Numbered from the stretch's first letter, positions 1-6,383 are shown. The stretch is DNA of 7,847 bases from Deltaproteobacteria bacterium (GCA_031267005.1 JAIRZX010000118.1:1-7847), one strand, 5' to 3'. Made by a program: numbers and translations. The notes: generated by a model not told the origin, from the sequence alone.

Positions 1-4
1 GCCA

Positions 5-88
5 GCGTCCATGGCGCCCGGCCGGGTCGCGGGGGGCCCCGGCAACGTCCCGCATGCCTTCGGCCGCGTCCCGGATGCTTTCGGCGAA
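5..88. repeat. Degenerate 21-bp tandem repeat at left edge
   Basis: Two adjacent 21-bp units (47-67 and 68-88) share the pattern GTCCCGNATGCNTTCGGC. A weaker third unit lies at 26-46 and a shortened one at about 7-25. A 21-bp period equals seven codons. Read on the minus strand, the units give heptads of the form A-E-(S/G)-(I/M)-R-D-(A/V), so this could be the start of a coiled-coil-like or low-complexity protein running off the window. An ATG at 55-53 follows GAAGGC, which is only a weak ribosome binding site. With so few codons visible, I call the repeat and not a gene. Confidence 0.45.
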
Positions 89-131
89 GGGGGGCGGGAG
101 CGCCCGGGCGCAGGGTCCAAAAACAGAAGCC

Positions 132-160
132 GTTATAGTTTATAGCCTGCCGTTTTGCAA
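132..160 (-). promoter_or_regulatory. Possible sigma-70 promoter reading out of the left edge
   Basis: On the minus strand there is TTGCAA (155-160), a 17-bp spacer, then TATAAC (132-137). It sits in an AT-rich island within very GC-rich DNA. It would drive transcription leftward through the 21-bp repeat at 5-88. The spacing is ideal, but both hexamers are imperfect and no gene can be confirmed downstream inside the window. Confidence 0.35.
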
Positions 161-293
161 GCCGGGGGGGGCGGGAAAGGGCTCGAGGTGGAGCCGGCGC
201 CGTTTCGGACAGGCGCGGCGGGCCCGCTGAACGCGGGTCAGGTCGGAGGAGGGCGCCCGGGCACGGGGCCGGGGAGGCGCCGCCACGACTTTC

Positions 294-317
294 AAGGCGG
301 CCCGTCAGGGCCGCCTT
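294..317. other. Perfect 10-bp stem-loop
   Basis: AAGGCGGCCC (294-303) and GGGCCGCCTT (308-317) pair perfectly around the loop GTCA. The structure resembles a terminator stem, but neither strand has a T-run after it, so intrinsic termination is not supported. No gene end is visible next to it. Confidence 0.5.
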
Positions 318-520
318 CCTCCCCCGGGCCGTCCCTGGCGGCTGCGGGGGCCGCTTCATGGAGAGGCGCCGGAGCCGCCACTGCCGAGTTACAGGCAGCT
401 GTGACGACGACCGAGGCGTCCGGGACAGCATCGGGGGGGAAGACGGACCGGAAGTACTCCGCTGACCCCTGGATGCGATTGGCGCCGTTTTTGAGTCCGC
501 AGCGGAAAAGGGGACGATTT

Positions 521-543
521 TTTCAAGGGCTAAACCCTTGAAA
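521..543. other. Perfect 9-bp stem-loop at AT-rich boundary
   Basis: TTTCAAGGG (521-529) and CCCTTGAAA (535-543) pair perfectly around CTAAA. The right arm overlaps the start of the AT-rich repeat at 538-558. A short T-run precedes the stem on the plus strand, but no T-run follows it on either strand, so a terminator role is unlikely. Confidence 0.5.
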
Positions 544-558
544 TTATTGGATAAAATC
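538..558 (+). repeat. Dispersed AT-rich 20-mer, copy 1
   Basis: The pattern TTGAAATNATTGGATAAA followed by (A)TC occurs here and again at 7374-7393 in the same orientation, with one substitution and one single-base indel. Such a long AT-rich match is unlikely by chance in a window this GC-rich. The hexamers TTGAAA and GATAAA within it are only 6 bp apart, so it is not a standard promoter. Confidence 0.45.
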
Positions 559-640
559 AGGTTTTTGTTAAACTTGGGCCGGGAAGTCGAACTCCCTGAA
601 CGCCTGCAGTATCCGTTCGCGAGGTGGGCTGGGCAAAGAG

Positions 641-672
641 CCAGGAATGCAGGGGGCCAGGAATGCAGGGGG
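641..672 (+). repeat. Perfect 16-bp tandem duplication
   Basis: The 16-mer CCAGGAATGCAGGGGG occurs twice back to back (641-656 and 657-672). Two identical copies suggest a recent slippage or duplication event in non-coding DNA. The 16-bp length is not a multiple of three, which also argues against coding here. Confidence 0.8.
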
Positions 673-830
673 ATCGTGGACGAGGGTCAGGAAGGGGAGA
701 TCTGGGACGCTCTGTCGACCGGTCCTGGTCCAATCCTTCAGGTAGAGCAACTCAGACGGGCTTCGACACCGTGCCAGATTTGTCAGATGGCTGGGAAGCC
801 GTGTTATCCCCACTCTCTCTTCCATCTGGT

Positions 831-1409
831 TCAAACCTTCTTTTTCTCCTCCATTTCCTCCATTTCCTCGATATGCCATTTGATGAATTGCGCGATTAGA
901 AACAATAATTTGCTCTTTGACTTGCAAGCCTCGTAAAACCAGTGTTCAGCCGCTACGGGGTCTTTCCGGCTACGCTTATTGACCTTCGGGTGACCCGTCC
1001 CAGTTAAGCGGCAGTATGCAACTTCTGCCATTGCCTTCGGGCACCCTTGCTGGGCTTTGTCCTCCAAGAGATTCAGCTGTTCCAGTGACATATGTCCGGA
1101 CGCGGACGCGGAAATGCCGCCATAGTTCAAGGCGTCGAACACCTCCTTGGCCTGTTTATGGCCCAACTTGGCGGAAGAATCAAGATAATCCATCCCCAAG
1201 TGAAACAGCTTCGAGCTACGGCTTGAATCTATTGGAAGCTTTTGACAATCCTGAAAGTATTTCATCCCAAAGGCAAATTCGAAAAACGGAAGCAAGTACA
1301 AGGTCAAACCGATAGTTGGGTCTGTACCCAGGTCCATGACAGGTAGCTTGTCCATAGCAAAAGCTACATAACCTTCCAGGTAATCAGCAACATCGAATTT
1401 CTCGCTCAT
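831..1409 (-). CDS. Sel1/TPR-like repeat protein (small, hypothetical)
   Basis: This is a 192-residue protein from the preferred start. Residues 78-95 (A-K-L-G-H-K-Q-A pattern) and 118-165 (A-Q-Q-G-C-P-K-A, then K-D-P-V-A-A-E-H-W-F-Y-E-A) match the A-x-x-G-x-x-x-A and D-x-x-x-A-x-x-W-F-x-x-A signature of Sel1-like repeats, which form helical hairpin scaffolds for protein-protein contacts. No catalytic motif or signal peptide is evident; residues 34-48 are hydrophobic but look like a packed helix. The C-terminus ends in E-E-M-E-E-M-E-E-K-K-K-V, encoded by a 9-bp tandem repeat (851-868). An upstream in-frame ATG at 1481 would give 216 residues, but it lacks a ribosome binding site and would leave a leader of only about 11 nt after the promoter. 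The ATG at 1409 follows a purine-rich AGAGGAAGAG. Base composition is clearly more AT-rich than the neighbours, suggesting acquisition by transfer. Its partner is unknown. Confidence 0.72.
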   Translation of the reverse strand: MSEKFDVADYLEGYVAFAMDKLPVMDLGTDPTIGLTLYLLPFFEFAFGMKYFQDCQKLPIDSSRSSKLFHLGMDYLDSSAKLGHKQAKEVFDALNYGGISASASGHMSLEQLNLLEDKAQQGCPKAMAEVAYCRLTGTGHPKVNKRSRKDPVAAEHWFYEACKSKSKLLFLIAQFIKWHIEEMEEMEEKKKV

Positions 1410-1499
1410 CTCTTCCTCTCTTCCTCCATAATTTTCAGCTAGTCTGTTGAGTTCACGGATGTTAAATTTATTCAGACACATAACATTTCTACTCTTTTT

Positions 1500-1528
1500 T
1501 ATATAATCAAATTCTAACCCTGTGTCAA
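1500..1528 (-). promoter_or_regulatory. Near-consensus sigma-70 promoter of the Sel1-like gene
   Basis: On the minus strand TTGACA (1523-1528) is followed by a 17-bp spacer and TATATA (1500-1505). This is the best promoter match in the window. The predicted start site, near 1493, lies about 84 nt before the preferred start codon at 1409. No operator-like inverted repeat is obvious around it. Confidence 0.75.
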
Positions 1529-1529
1529 G

Positions 1530-2647
1530 CTTATGTTTCAGGGGGCCGATGTCCCCGTCAACCAGCCCCCCTCACTTTGCCCCCCCCGCGTTCAAATTGG
1601 ACATTAGCGAAGAAGGACAGACGAAGGACGACGGACGGAAGCCGCCGGGACGCGGGCCGATTTCATGGCCGCGGCGCGGGCTGTTTCAGGAGCCTGCCGA
1701 AGATTTGCGCGAAGTTGAGTTAGGAACCAGAGATGCTTCCGGGAAGTCCTATCCCGGCCCAACCTTACAGGGTGGAACCTTAAGGGAAATCCGGCCTGAC
1801 ACCAGCCATAGGCCCCGTCCCGAAATTAAGATTACACTGCGAAAATCCAGCAACCCCCATGAAGTTGAATGCTCCATGCGGGAAGGGGTGGCCAAAGCTC
1901 GCCCCGGCGGAGGGGGCGATACGAGCGTATCCGTCCATGGGCCCAATGGAGGGGGGGGGGCTGTGTCAGGCAGGAGGCGGTCCCGTGTTATGAGGGAGGC
2001 AGCCCGATACCTGTGGGGGAGGTGGTCTTCTGCACCGTAACGTAAACCTTGCGGGCCATCACTGGATTCCCGGTGCAGGCGAATGAGAGGAGAGGTTTTT
2101 CGCAGTGAATTAAAATTAACGCTTTTAGCGCTCCTGCCGGGTGTGCAGGGTGGGCTTTCCTTTCTTCGGAAGGCGTCCACGAGTTCGACTTAAGAGATTC
2201 CCGCCGGGCGGCGGGCTTATGGTCCTTGAAGTCTGAGGCGGGCGCGGCGCTGGCCCGCCCATGGAGGCCATGCCGGCAAGCGATACGGGGATCTTAAGTC
2301 TCGGCCGGGAGCCGGGCGCGTTGGTCCGGAGTGCGGAAACGGATTTCCCCCGGGCCTCCGGGACGCGCGTTTCGGCATTTCGGCGGACGCGGCAGTTGGC
2401 GCCCAGGACGGCTCCGGCTCCCCGCTCCCGGCGAAACGTCCCCCGACGGAGCCAAGCCCCTGAAGCGGTCTGAATGCCGCGGACATGCCAGGGCTTGCAA
2501 ACGTCCGCCTTGGCGGCCGGGGCGGGGACGAGCGGATGCCGGAAGCGCCTGGACGGCGTAAGGGCGCGGCGGCCAGGGGAGCCCCGGCGTTTCGCGGCGC
2601 TCGGCGGCAACCGGACGGGCGCGGCCCCCCGGTCCCGGAGGGCGCGC
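1530..2647. other. Gene-free stretch, partly of moderate GC, with several small inverted repeats
   Basis: No open frame here looks like a real protein: the candidates on both strands overlap each other, are low-complexity and have no recognisable domain. About 1700-2110 is less GC-rich than its surroundings and carries GATACG-AG-CGTATC (1918-1931), a C8 run (1580-1587), a G10 run (1951-1960) and an inverted repeat CTGCACCG (2030-2037) with CGGTGCAG (2071-2078). Further hairpins are GCTTTCC/GGAAGGC near 2154-2174 and CCCGCC-GGGC-GGCGGG near 2202-2216. It could be a decayed gene or element, or a structured RNA, but I cannot identify it. Confidence 0.4.
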
Positions 2648-3667
2648 CTACCGGCTTACCCAGACGAAAGTCCTTTCGGGGTATACGCCCTCTTCCAGGA
2701 ACACCTTTATCGCCTTGTGCATGTCCGCCCCCTTCTTGAAGCCCGTGGCCTTCATGCCCTTTAAGGGGAGCGCGCCTGAGGCCTGCTCCACCGCGCCTAG
2801 CCAGGTGCCGGGGTCGGGAACGAGCTCAGCCGCCACGTGCGGGGTGACGTTCGGGCGGGTGCGGAGCCACTCCACAAGGGCGTCGGTAACGGAAGAGCCC
2901 TCCAGTATCACGTGGTGCTCCTTGCCGTCGGGGGAACGGCGCATGACGCGCTCCAGGAAGGCCAGGAGGGCGTCGCGGCGCTCGGGCTTCAGCACGGCCT
3001 TGCCGCGCGGCACGGCCGAAGTTTCCAAGGCGGCGAGCAGGGTCTTGCGCCGGGGAGGGTCCTTCCTGCCGGTCGGCGGGCGGCCCTTCCCGGGCGCGGG
3101 CTGCTCCTTCACGACCGGCTTCACGCCCCCGACGGCGTTGTGGGAGAGGACCAGGGCGCGCTCGGAGGGGGAAAGGAAGATGCCGGAGACGTAAGAGACC
3201 TTAAACGATCTCAGGGGGTCCTTCGCCGAGCGGTGGCGGCGTTTCCTCTCCAGCCGGATGCCGGCGCCCCTAAGGATGATCCAGACCGTATCCCTGGAGA
3301 TGCCCAGCTCCTTCGACACCGCGTGCCCGTTCCAGAACGCCAGCCCCGGGGGAGGAGGCTTCTTCAAAAGCTCGCGGATGGAGTTGAGGGTCTTGTCGCG
3401 CGGGTGCTTGACCGGCTGGCCGGGGCGAGGGTCGTCGAAGAGGCCGTCCAGGCCCTTCCCGATGAAGCGCTGCCTCCACTTGGAGGATGTCCTGGCGGTT
3501 ACCGCCATCAGCTTGGCTATTTCCTTGTCCTGGAGCCCCTCCGCCGCCTTGAGGACGACGCCCGCCCTGAGGACGAGCCTGGCGTCGGATGCTTCCCCCG
3601 AGGCCCATCTTTTAAGGGTCGCCAGCTGCTTGTCGGAGCATTCCGGGAGCGGGTTTCGTTTGGCCAC
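2648..3667 (-). CDS. IS630-family transposase-like protein with altered catalytic triad
   Basis: The start is GTG at 3667, six bases after GGAGGAG (3674-3680), giving 339 residues, close to normal IS630 length. Residues 28-85 form the N-terminal helix-turn-helix (R-x-x-L-R-A-G-V-V-L-x-A-A-E-G-x-x-x-x-E-I-A, ending F-D-D-P-R-P-G-Q-P). Residues 113-140 form a second helix-turn-helix (V-S-K-E-L-G-I-S-R-D-T-V). Residues 158-336 follow the IS630 DDE domain almost without gaps: L-S-P-S-E-R-A-L-V-L-S, then T-L-L-A-A-L, then T-W-L-G-A-V-E, ending T-F-V-W. In active relatives the first motif is V-D-E-K-S; here it is H-N-A-V-G (Asn177). The second, normally V-D-N-Y, is L-E-G-S (Glu256). The third Glu (Glu294) is kept. 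Loss of the first Asp predicts no strand transfer. No terminal inverted repeats were found. Either an old, decaying insertion or a domesticated DNA-binding protein is possible. The intact frame and good ribosome binding site favour expression. Confidence 0.82.
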   Translation of the reverse strand: MAKRNPLPECSDKQLATLKRWASGEASDARLVLRAGVVLKAAEGLQDKEIAKLMAVTARTSSKWRQRFIGKGLDGLFDDPRPGQPVKHPRDKTLNSIRELLKKPPPPGLAFWNGHAVSKELGISRDTVWIILRGAGIRLERKRRHRSAKDPLRSFKVSYVSGIFLSPSERALVLSHNAVGGVKPVVKEQPAPGKGRPPTGRKDPPRRKTLLAALETSAVPRGKAVLKPERRDALLAFLERVMRRSPDGKEHHVILEGSSVTDALVEWLRTRPNVTPHVAAELVPDPGTWLGAVEQASGALPLKGMKATGFKKGADMHKAIKVFLEEGVYPERTFVWVSR

Positions 3668-3686
3668 GGTGGTCTCCTCCGGAGGG
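3668..3686 (-). promoter_or_regulatory. Ribosome binding site of the transposase-like gene, inside a palindrome
   Basis: GGAGGAG on the minus strand (3674-3680), six bases before the GTG at 3667, decides the start against the upstream in-frame ATG at 3787. It overlaps the perfect palindrome CCTCCGGAGG (3676-3685), which could partly hide it by pairing. The decamer TCCTCCGGAG (plus strand, 3675-3684) also occurs twice in the 11-bp array upstream (3888-3897 and 3932-3941). Confidence 0.6.
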
Positions 3687-3827
3687 AAAACACGCTTGCG
3701 GGCAAAAAACCAAAAAGCTCGAAATCCTAATGACGGGGCGCGATTCGAAAGGCGCCGAACGGGAATGAGCCTATCACATTTGTCCATGGCGATAAAGAAT
3801 CAATTTTTCCCGGGCAGAGATTAAGCT

Positions 3828-4046
3828 GGAGCTTCGCGGGTCCTCCGCCTGAGCTTCCCCTGAGCTTCCCCTGAGCTTCGCCTGTCCTCCTCCGGAGTTC
3901 CGTTCGAGCTGCGCCGGTGGTTCGCGTGTCCTCCTCCGGAGTTCCGGCGGAGCTGCGCCCGAGCTTCCCGGGGCCACCTCCGGATCTTCGCCGGAGCTTC
4001 GCGGGTCTTCTCCGCCACTCCGACGGAGATTCGCCTGGAGCTTCGG
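3828..4046. repeat. 11-bp periodic array organised as 44-bp higher-order units
   Basis: From 3828 to 4003 the sequence divides without gaps into sixteen 11-mers. Two classes occur: NGAGCTTCGCC-like and TGTCCTCCTCC-like. The second class recurs every fourth unit, giving 44-bp super-units at 3839-3882, 3883-3926, 3927-3970 and 3971-4014. The second and third super-units match at about 37 of 44 positions. A one-base slip near 4013 is followed by three more units to 4046. An 11-bp period is not a multiple of three, so this is not a protein repeat. It is close to one DNA helical turn, as expected for a row of protein sites on one face of the helix. It lies about 160 bp upstream of the transposase-like gene. 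Confidence 0.8.
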
Positions 4047-4393
4047 GGAAACTCGGGCTAGCGGGGAGCCACCCGCCTGTCGGGCGCAAGCGGGTTAGGG
4101 GACGGAGCGATCCGGCTGCGCGCGGAACGGACCCCCGCGCGAGAGGGCCTTTCGCCTCGGAAGCACCCCTTCCGGAACGGCTCCCCGCCAATTGAGGGCG
4201 GGCCCCGGATTCGTTTGGCGGGCCCGTCCTCTCCTGAGCGCCTGACTCGCTTTCCGGCCGCCGCGCCGGGAGCCTGCCCCGGGCATCTTGGCGGCCCGTC
4301 CCGGAAAACCCGCCCTGGCCTCCGCCCGACAGTTCCCGGCGCCTATGCGGCGGGGGGGGCCCGCCTCAAAGAAGCCTCCCGAGGCTGGGGCAT
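4047..4393. other. GC-rich spacer downstream of rpoD, no gene seen
   Basis: No convincing reading frame is present. The stretch holds a G8 run (4352-4359) and the hairpin AGCCTC-CC-GAGGCT (4373-4386). On the minus strand that hairpin is followed by TCTTT, which could act as a weak second terminator behind the main rpoD terminator. Confidence 0.4.
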
Positions 4394-4436
4394 AAAAAAA
4401 ACCCGCCCCCGCGGGGGGGGTGCGAGCCCCCGCGGG
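4394..4436 (-). terminator. Intrinsic terminator of rpoD
   Basis: On the minus strand CCCGCGGGGG (4436-4427) pairs with CCCCCGCGGG (4417-4408) across a nine-base loop. An alternative small hairpin, CCCGC-GGGG-GCGGG (4415-4402), abuts a run of eight T (4401-4394). Either way a very GC-rich stem followed by T8 lies 55-97 bases after the rpoD stop codon. This is a good rho-independent terminator, and the two alternative stems overlap. Confidence 0.8.
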
Positions 4437-4453
4437 ACGCGGGCTGCCCGGGG

Positions 4454-4475
4454 GGGGAGCGGGCGCCCGCTCCCC
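4454..4475. other. 22-bp perfect palindrome between rpoD stop and terminator
   Basis: GGGGAGCGGGC (4454-4464) is followed at once by its exact reverse complement GCCCGCTCCCC (4465-4475). In RNA it can fold as a nine-pair stem with loop GCGC. It lies in the rpoD 3' untranslated region with no T-run of its own, so it may act as a 3' end-protecting stem or a cruciform or protein site. The role is inferred. Confidence 0.6.
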
Positions 4476-4490
4476 GAGGGTCCGGCGGCC

Positions 4491-6248
4491 TCAGCCGTCG
4501 ACGAAGATCTTGAGTTCCCTGCCCCTGGTGGGGTGGCGGAGCTTGGTGATGGCCTTCGCCTCGATCTGGCGGATGCGCTCCCGGGTGACCCCGAAGCGGC
4601 GTCCCACCTCCTCGAGGGTCAAGTCGGAGACGCGGTCGATGCCGAAGCGCTGGCGGATTACCTCGGCCTCCTTGTCGGTCAGGGTCGCCAGGGCCTTGCG
4701 GATCTGCTCCTGGAGGTCGAGGGTGAGCACCGCGGCGTGGGGGCTCACGGAATCGCTGTCGGTGATGAAGTCGCCGAGCGAGGTGTCCTCGTCGTCGCCG
4801 ATGGGGGTCTCCAGGCTGATGGGCTCCTTGGAGATCTTCAGGACCTTCCGGACCTTGTCCACGGGCATGTCCATGCGGGCGGCCAGCTCCTCGGGCAGGG
4901 GCTCGCGGCCGAGCTCCTGGATGAGCGCCCTCGTGGTCCGGAGGAGCTTGTTTATGGTCTCTATCATGTGGACCGGGATGCGGATGGTCCGCGCCTGGTC
5001 GGCGATGGCCCGGGTGATGGCCTGGCGGATCCACCAGGTTGCGTAGGTGGAGAACTTGAACCCGCGCTTGTGGTCGAACTTCTCGACCGCGCGCATGAGC
5101 CCGATGTTGCCCTCCTGGATGAGGTCGAGGAAGTGCAGGCCCCGGTTGGTGTACTTCTTCGCGATGGAAACGACCAGCCTGAGGTTGGCCTCGATGAGGT
5201 GGCTCTTGGCGTCGGCGGCTTCCTGCTCCGAGCGCTCGATGGTCCTGAGTATCGGGCGGAGTTCGGCCCAGCTCATCTTGCTCTCGGACTCGAGCTCGGT
5301 TATGCGGGCCGCGGCGGACGTGCAGCCGTTCCGCAGCTCGGTGAGCTCCTCCGGGGTCATGCCGGCCATCTTCCGGCAGCGCTTGGCCGGGTCGGGGCGG
5401 GACAGGGCCGAGCTGACCAGCTCCGAGAGCTCGCCCGGGCCGCCGACCTTGAGCCTCAGGCAGGCATCGTCCACGGCCTTCGAGTTGCTCGCGAAGTCCC
5501 TGTCCCAGCCCCTCAGCTTGTCCGCCATGATCTCGTACTGCTTCTTCACCAGCCCGAGGCGGAAGAGAAGGTCCTCTATCCCGTTCAGGCTCTTCTCCTT
5601 GTGCCTTTCAATCGAGTCCGCGCGCCCCTCCCGGAGCCCCGAGGTGTCCTTGTGGCTCTTGATGTAGGAGTTGTGGTTCTTCAGCTTGTGCTCGATTTCC
5701 CTCAGGAGCGAAATCACCTGGTCGCGGCGCCGGGGGGAGTCCGGGCGGGCCTCCCCGTCGTCGTCGGCGTCCTTCACCACGTCCTTGAGCCTCAGCTGGT
5801 CCGTCTCCAGGCGGCGGCGGATGGAGACGAGGAAGTCCGGAGCCACGGGGGTGCCCATAATGAGGCTGATGACGTCCTTCTCCCCCTTCTCGATCCTCTT
5901 GGCTATCTCGGTCTCGTCGTCCCTGGTCAGGAGGTCGACCAGCCCCATCTCCCTCAGGTACATCTTCACCGGGTCGGCGGTCCGGGGCTCCGCCTTGTCC
6001 TCGGGCTTGAACAGGGCCGCGTCCTCGGGCGCGAGCTTCAGGAGCTCGAACTTCCTGGCGCCGTCCAGTCCTTCGCTCTCGTCGCGGAGCCCGTACCCGG
6101 CCCCCAGGATGGCCATGACCTCGTCAACGGCGTTCTCCTCCGAGAACTCGGAGGAGGGCTGTGACTCCCCGGAGTCGGGGTAGTCGATCCGGCCGATTTT
6201 CTTCTTACCGCGAGCGGACGTCTTCCTTATGGTGGAGCGTAATGTCAC
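4491..6248 (-). CDS. rpoD: RNA polymerase primary sigma factor RpoD (sigma-70)
   Basis: This 585-residue sigma subunit directs core RNA polymerase to housekeeping promoters. A weakly conserved, basic region 1.1 (about 5-55, G-K-K-K then A-V-D-E-V-M-A-I-L) precedes region 1.2 (91-125, D-P-V-K-M-Y-L-R-E-M-G). A non-conserved insert (about 130-340) follows, as in proteobacterial RpoD. Region 2 is near-invariant (352-420: N-L-R-L-V-V-S-I-A-K-K-Y, then F-S-T-Y-A-T-W-W-I-R-Q-A-I-T-R-A). Regions 3 (424-500) and 4 (505-585) follow, with the -35-reading helix-turn-helix at 543-572 (L-T-L-E-E-V-G-R-R-F-G-V-T-R-E-R-I-R-Q-I-E). Length is slightly below the E. coli 613. The start is GTG at 6248, supported by GGAGG (6262-6258) nine bases upstream. 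No dnaG or rpsU is found in the 1.38 kb upstream, unlike the common rpsU-dnaG-rpoD operon. Function is very secure; divergence of region 1.1 is the only oddity. Confidence 0.98.
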   Translation of the reverse strand: MTLRSTIRKTSARGKKKIGRIDYPDSGESQPSSEFSEENAVDEVMAILGAGYGLRDESEGLDGARKFELLKLAPEDAALFKPEDKAEPRTADPVKMYLREMGLVDLLTRDDETEIAKRIEKGEKDVISLIMGTPVAPDFLVSIRRRLETDQLRLKDVVKDADDDGEARPDSPRRRDQVISLLREIEHKLKNHNSYIKSHKDTSGLREGRADSIERHKEKSLNGIEDLLFRLGLVKKQYEIMADKLRGWDRDFASNSKAVDDACLRLKVGGPGELSELVSSALSRPDPAKRCRKMAGMTPEELTELRNGCTSAAARITELESESKMSWAELRPILRTIERSEQEAADAKSHLIEANLRLVVSIAKKYTNRGLHFLDLIQEGNIGLMRAVEKFDHKRGFKFSTYATWWIRQAITRAIADQARTIRIPVHMIETINKLLRTTRALIQELGREPLPEELAARMDMPVDKVRKVLKISKEPISLETPIGDDEDTSLGDFITDSDSVSPHAAVLTLDLQEQIRKALATLTDKEAEVIRQRFGIDRVSDLTLEEVGRRFGVTRERIRQIEAKAITKLRHPTRGRELKIFVDG

Positions 6249-6383
6249 TTATTCTGTCCTCCGGATTGGCGGCGGGCGTCGGCCCCGCCGCGAACGGCTG
6301 GGCCGGCCCCCCGGGGGGGCCAGCGCCGTCCGTCTTGCTTTCGGTTCCCATTCGGTGCTTGATTCTTTCCGTTGCGGTTCCAT

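Larger units (their letters stand above)
161..830. other. Gene-free stretch with stem-loops
   Basis: I see no supportable gene here. The open frames are proline/glycine/arginine-rich, switch frame without domain-like composition and lack good ribosome binding sites. The stretch holds a G8 run (164-171), perfect hairpins at 294-317 and 521-543, an AT-rich 20-mer that recurs near the right end of the window (538-558), and a 16-bp tandem duplication (641-672). An inverted repeat, CAGATGG (784-790) with CCATCTG (822-828), lies just past the stop codon of the Sel1-like gene and might form a loose 3' stem-loop of its transcript. It has no T-run. Confidence 0.5.

Noticed and set aside
155..541. A 128-codon plus-strand frame
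   Set aside because: It is low-complexity Gly/Pro/Arg sequence crossing a perfect hairpin, with no ribosome binding site or domain.
580..605. A tRNA T-arm-like sequence (minus strand GTTCGAC)
   Set aside because: The flanking bases do not pair as a five-base T-stem, and no other cloverleaf arms are present.
1522..2180. Overlapping frames on both strands
   Set aside because: The plus frame starts inside the Sel1-like promoter and the minus frame has no recognisable domain. Neither shows a ribosome binding site.
2837..3730. A 297-codon plus-strand open frame opposite the transposase-like gene
   Set aside because: It is a shadow of the minus-strand gene, whose IS630 motifs and ribosome binding site fix the true frame.
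2440..3830. Terminal inverted repeats and TA duplication of an IS630 element
   Set aside because: I compared both flanks of the transposase-like gene by eye and found no convincing inverted match.
3828..4046. CRISPR array
   Set aside because: Units are contiguous and degenerate 11-mers with no unique spacers, and there are no cas genes.
3727..4195. Minus- and plus-strand frames through the 11-bp array as a repeat protein
   Set aside because: The 11-bp period makes all three frames look repetitive every 33 bases. Codon phase is not respected and there is no clear start.
4215..6164. A 649-codon plus-strand open frame opposite rpoD
   Set aside because: It is antisense to a certain rpoD gene and results from high-GC third positions. 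It begins in the GC-rich spacer with no ribosome binding site and has no domain-like composition.
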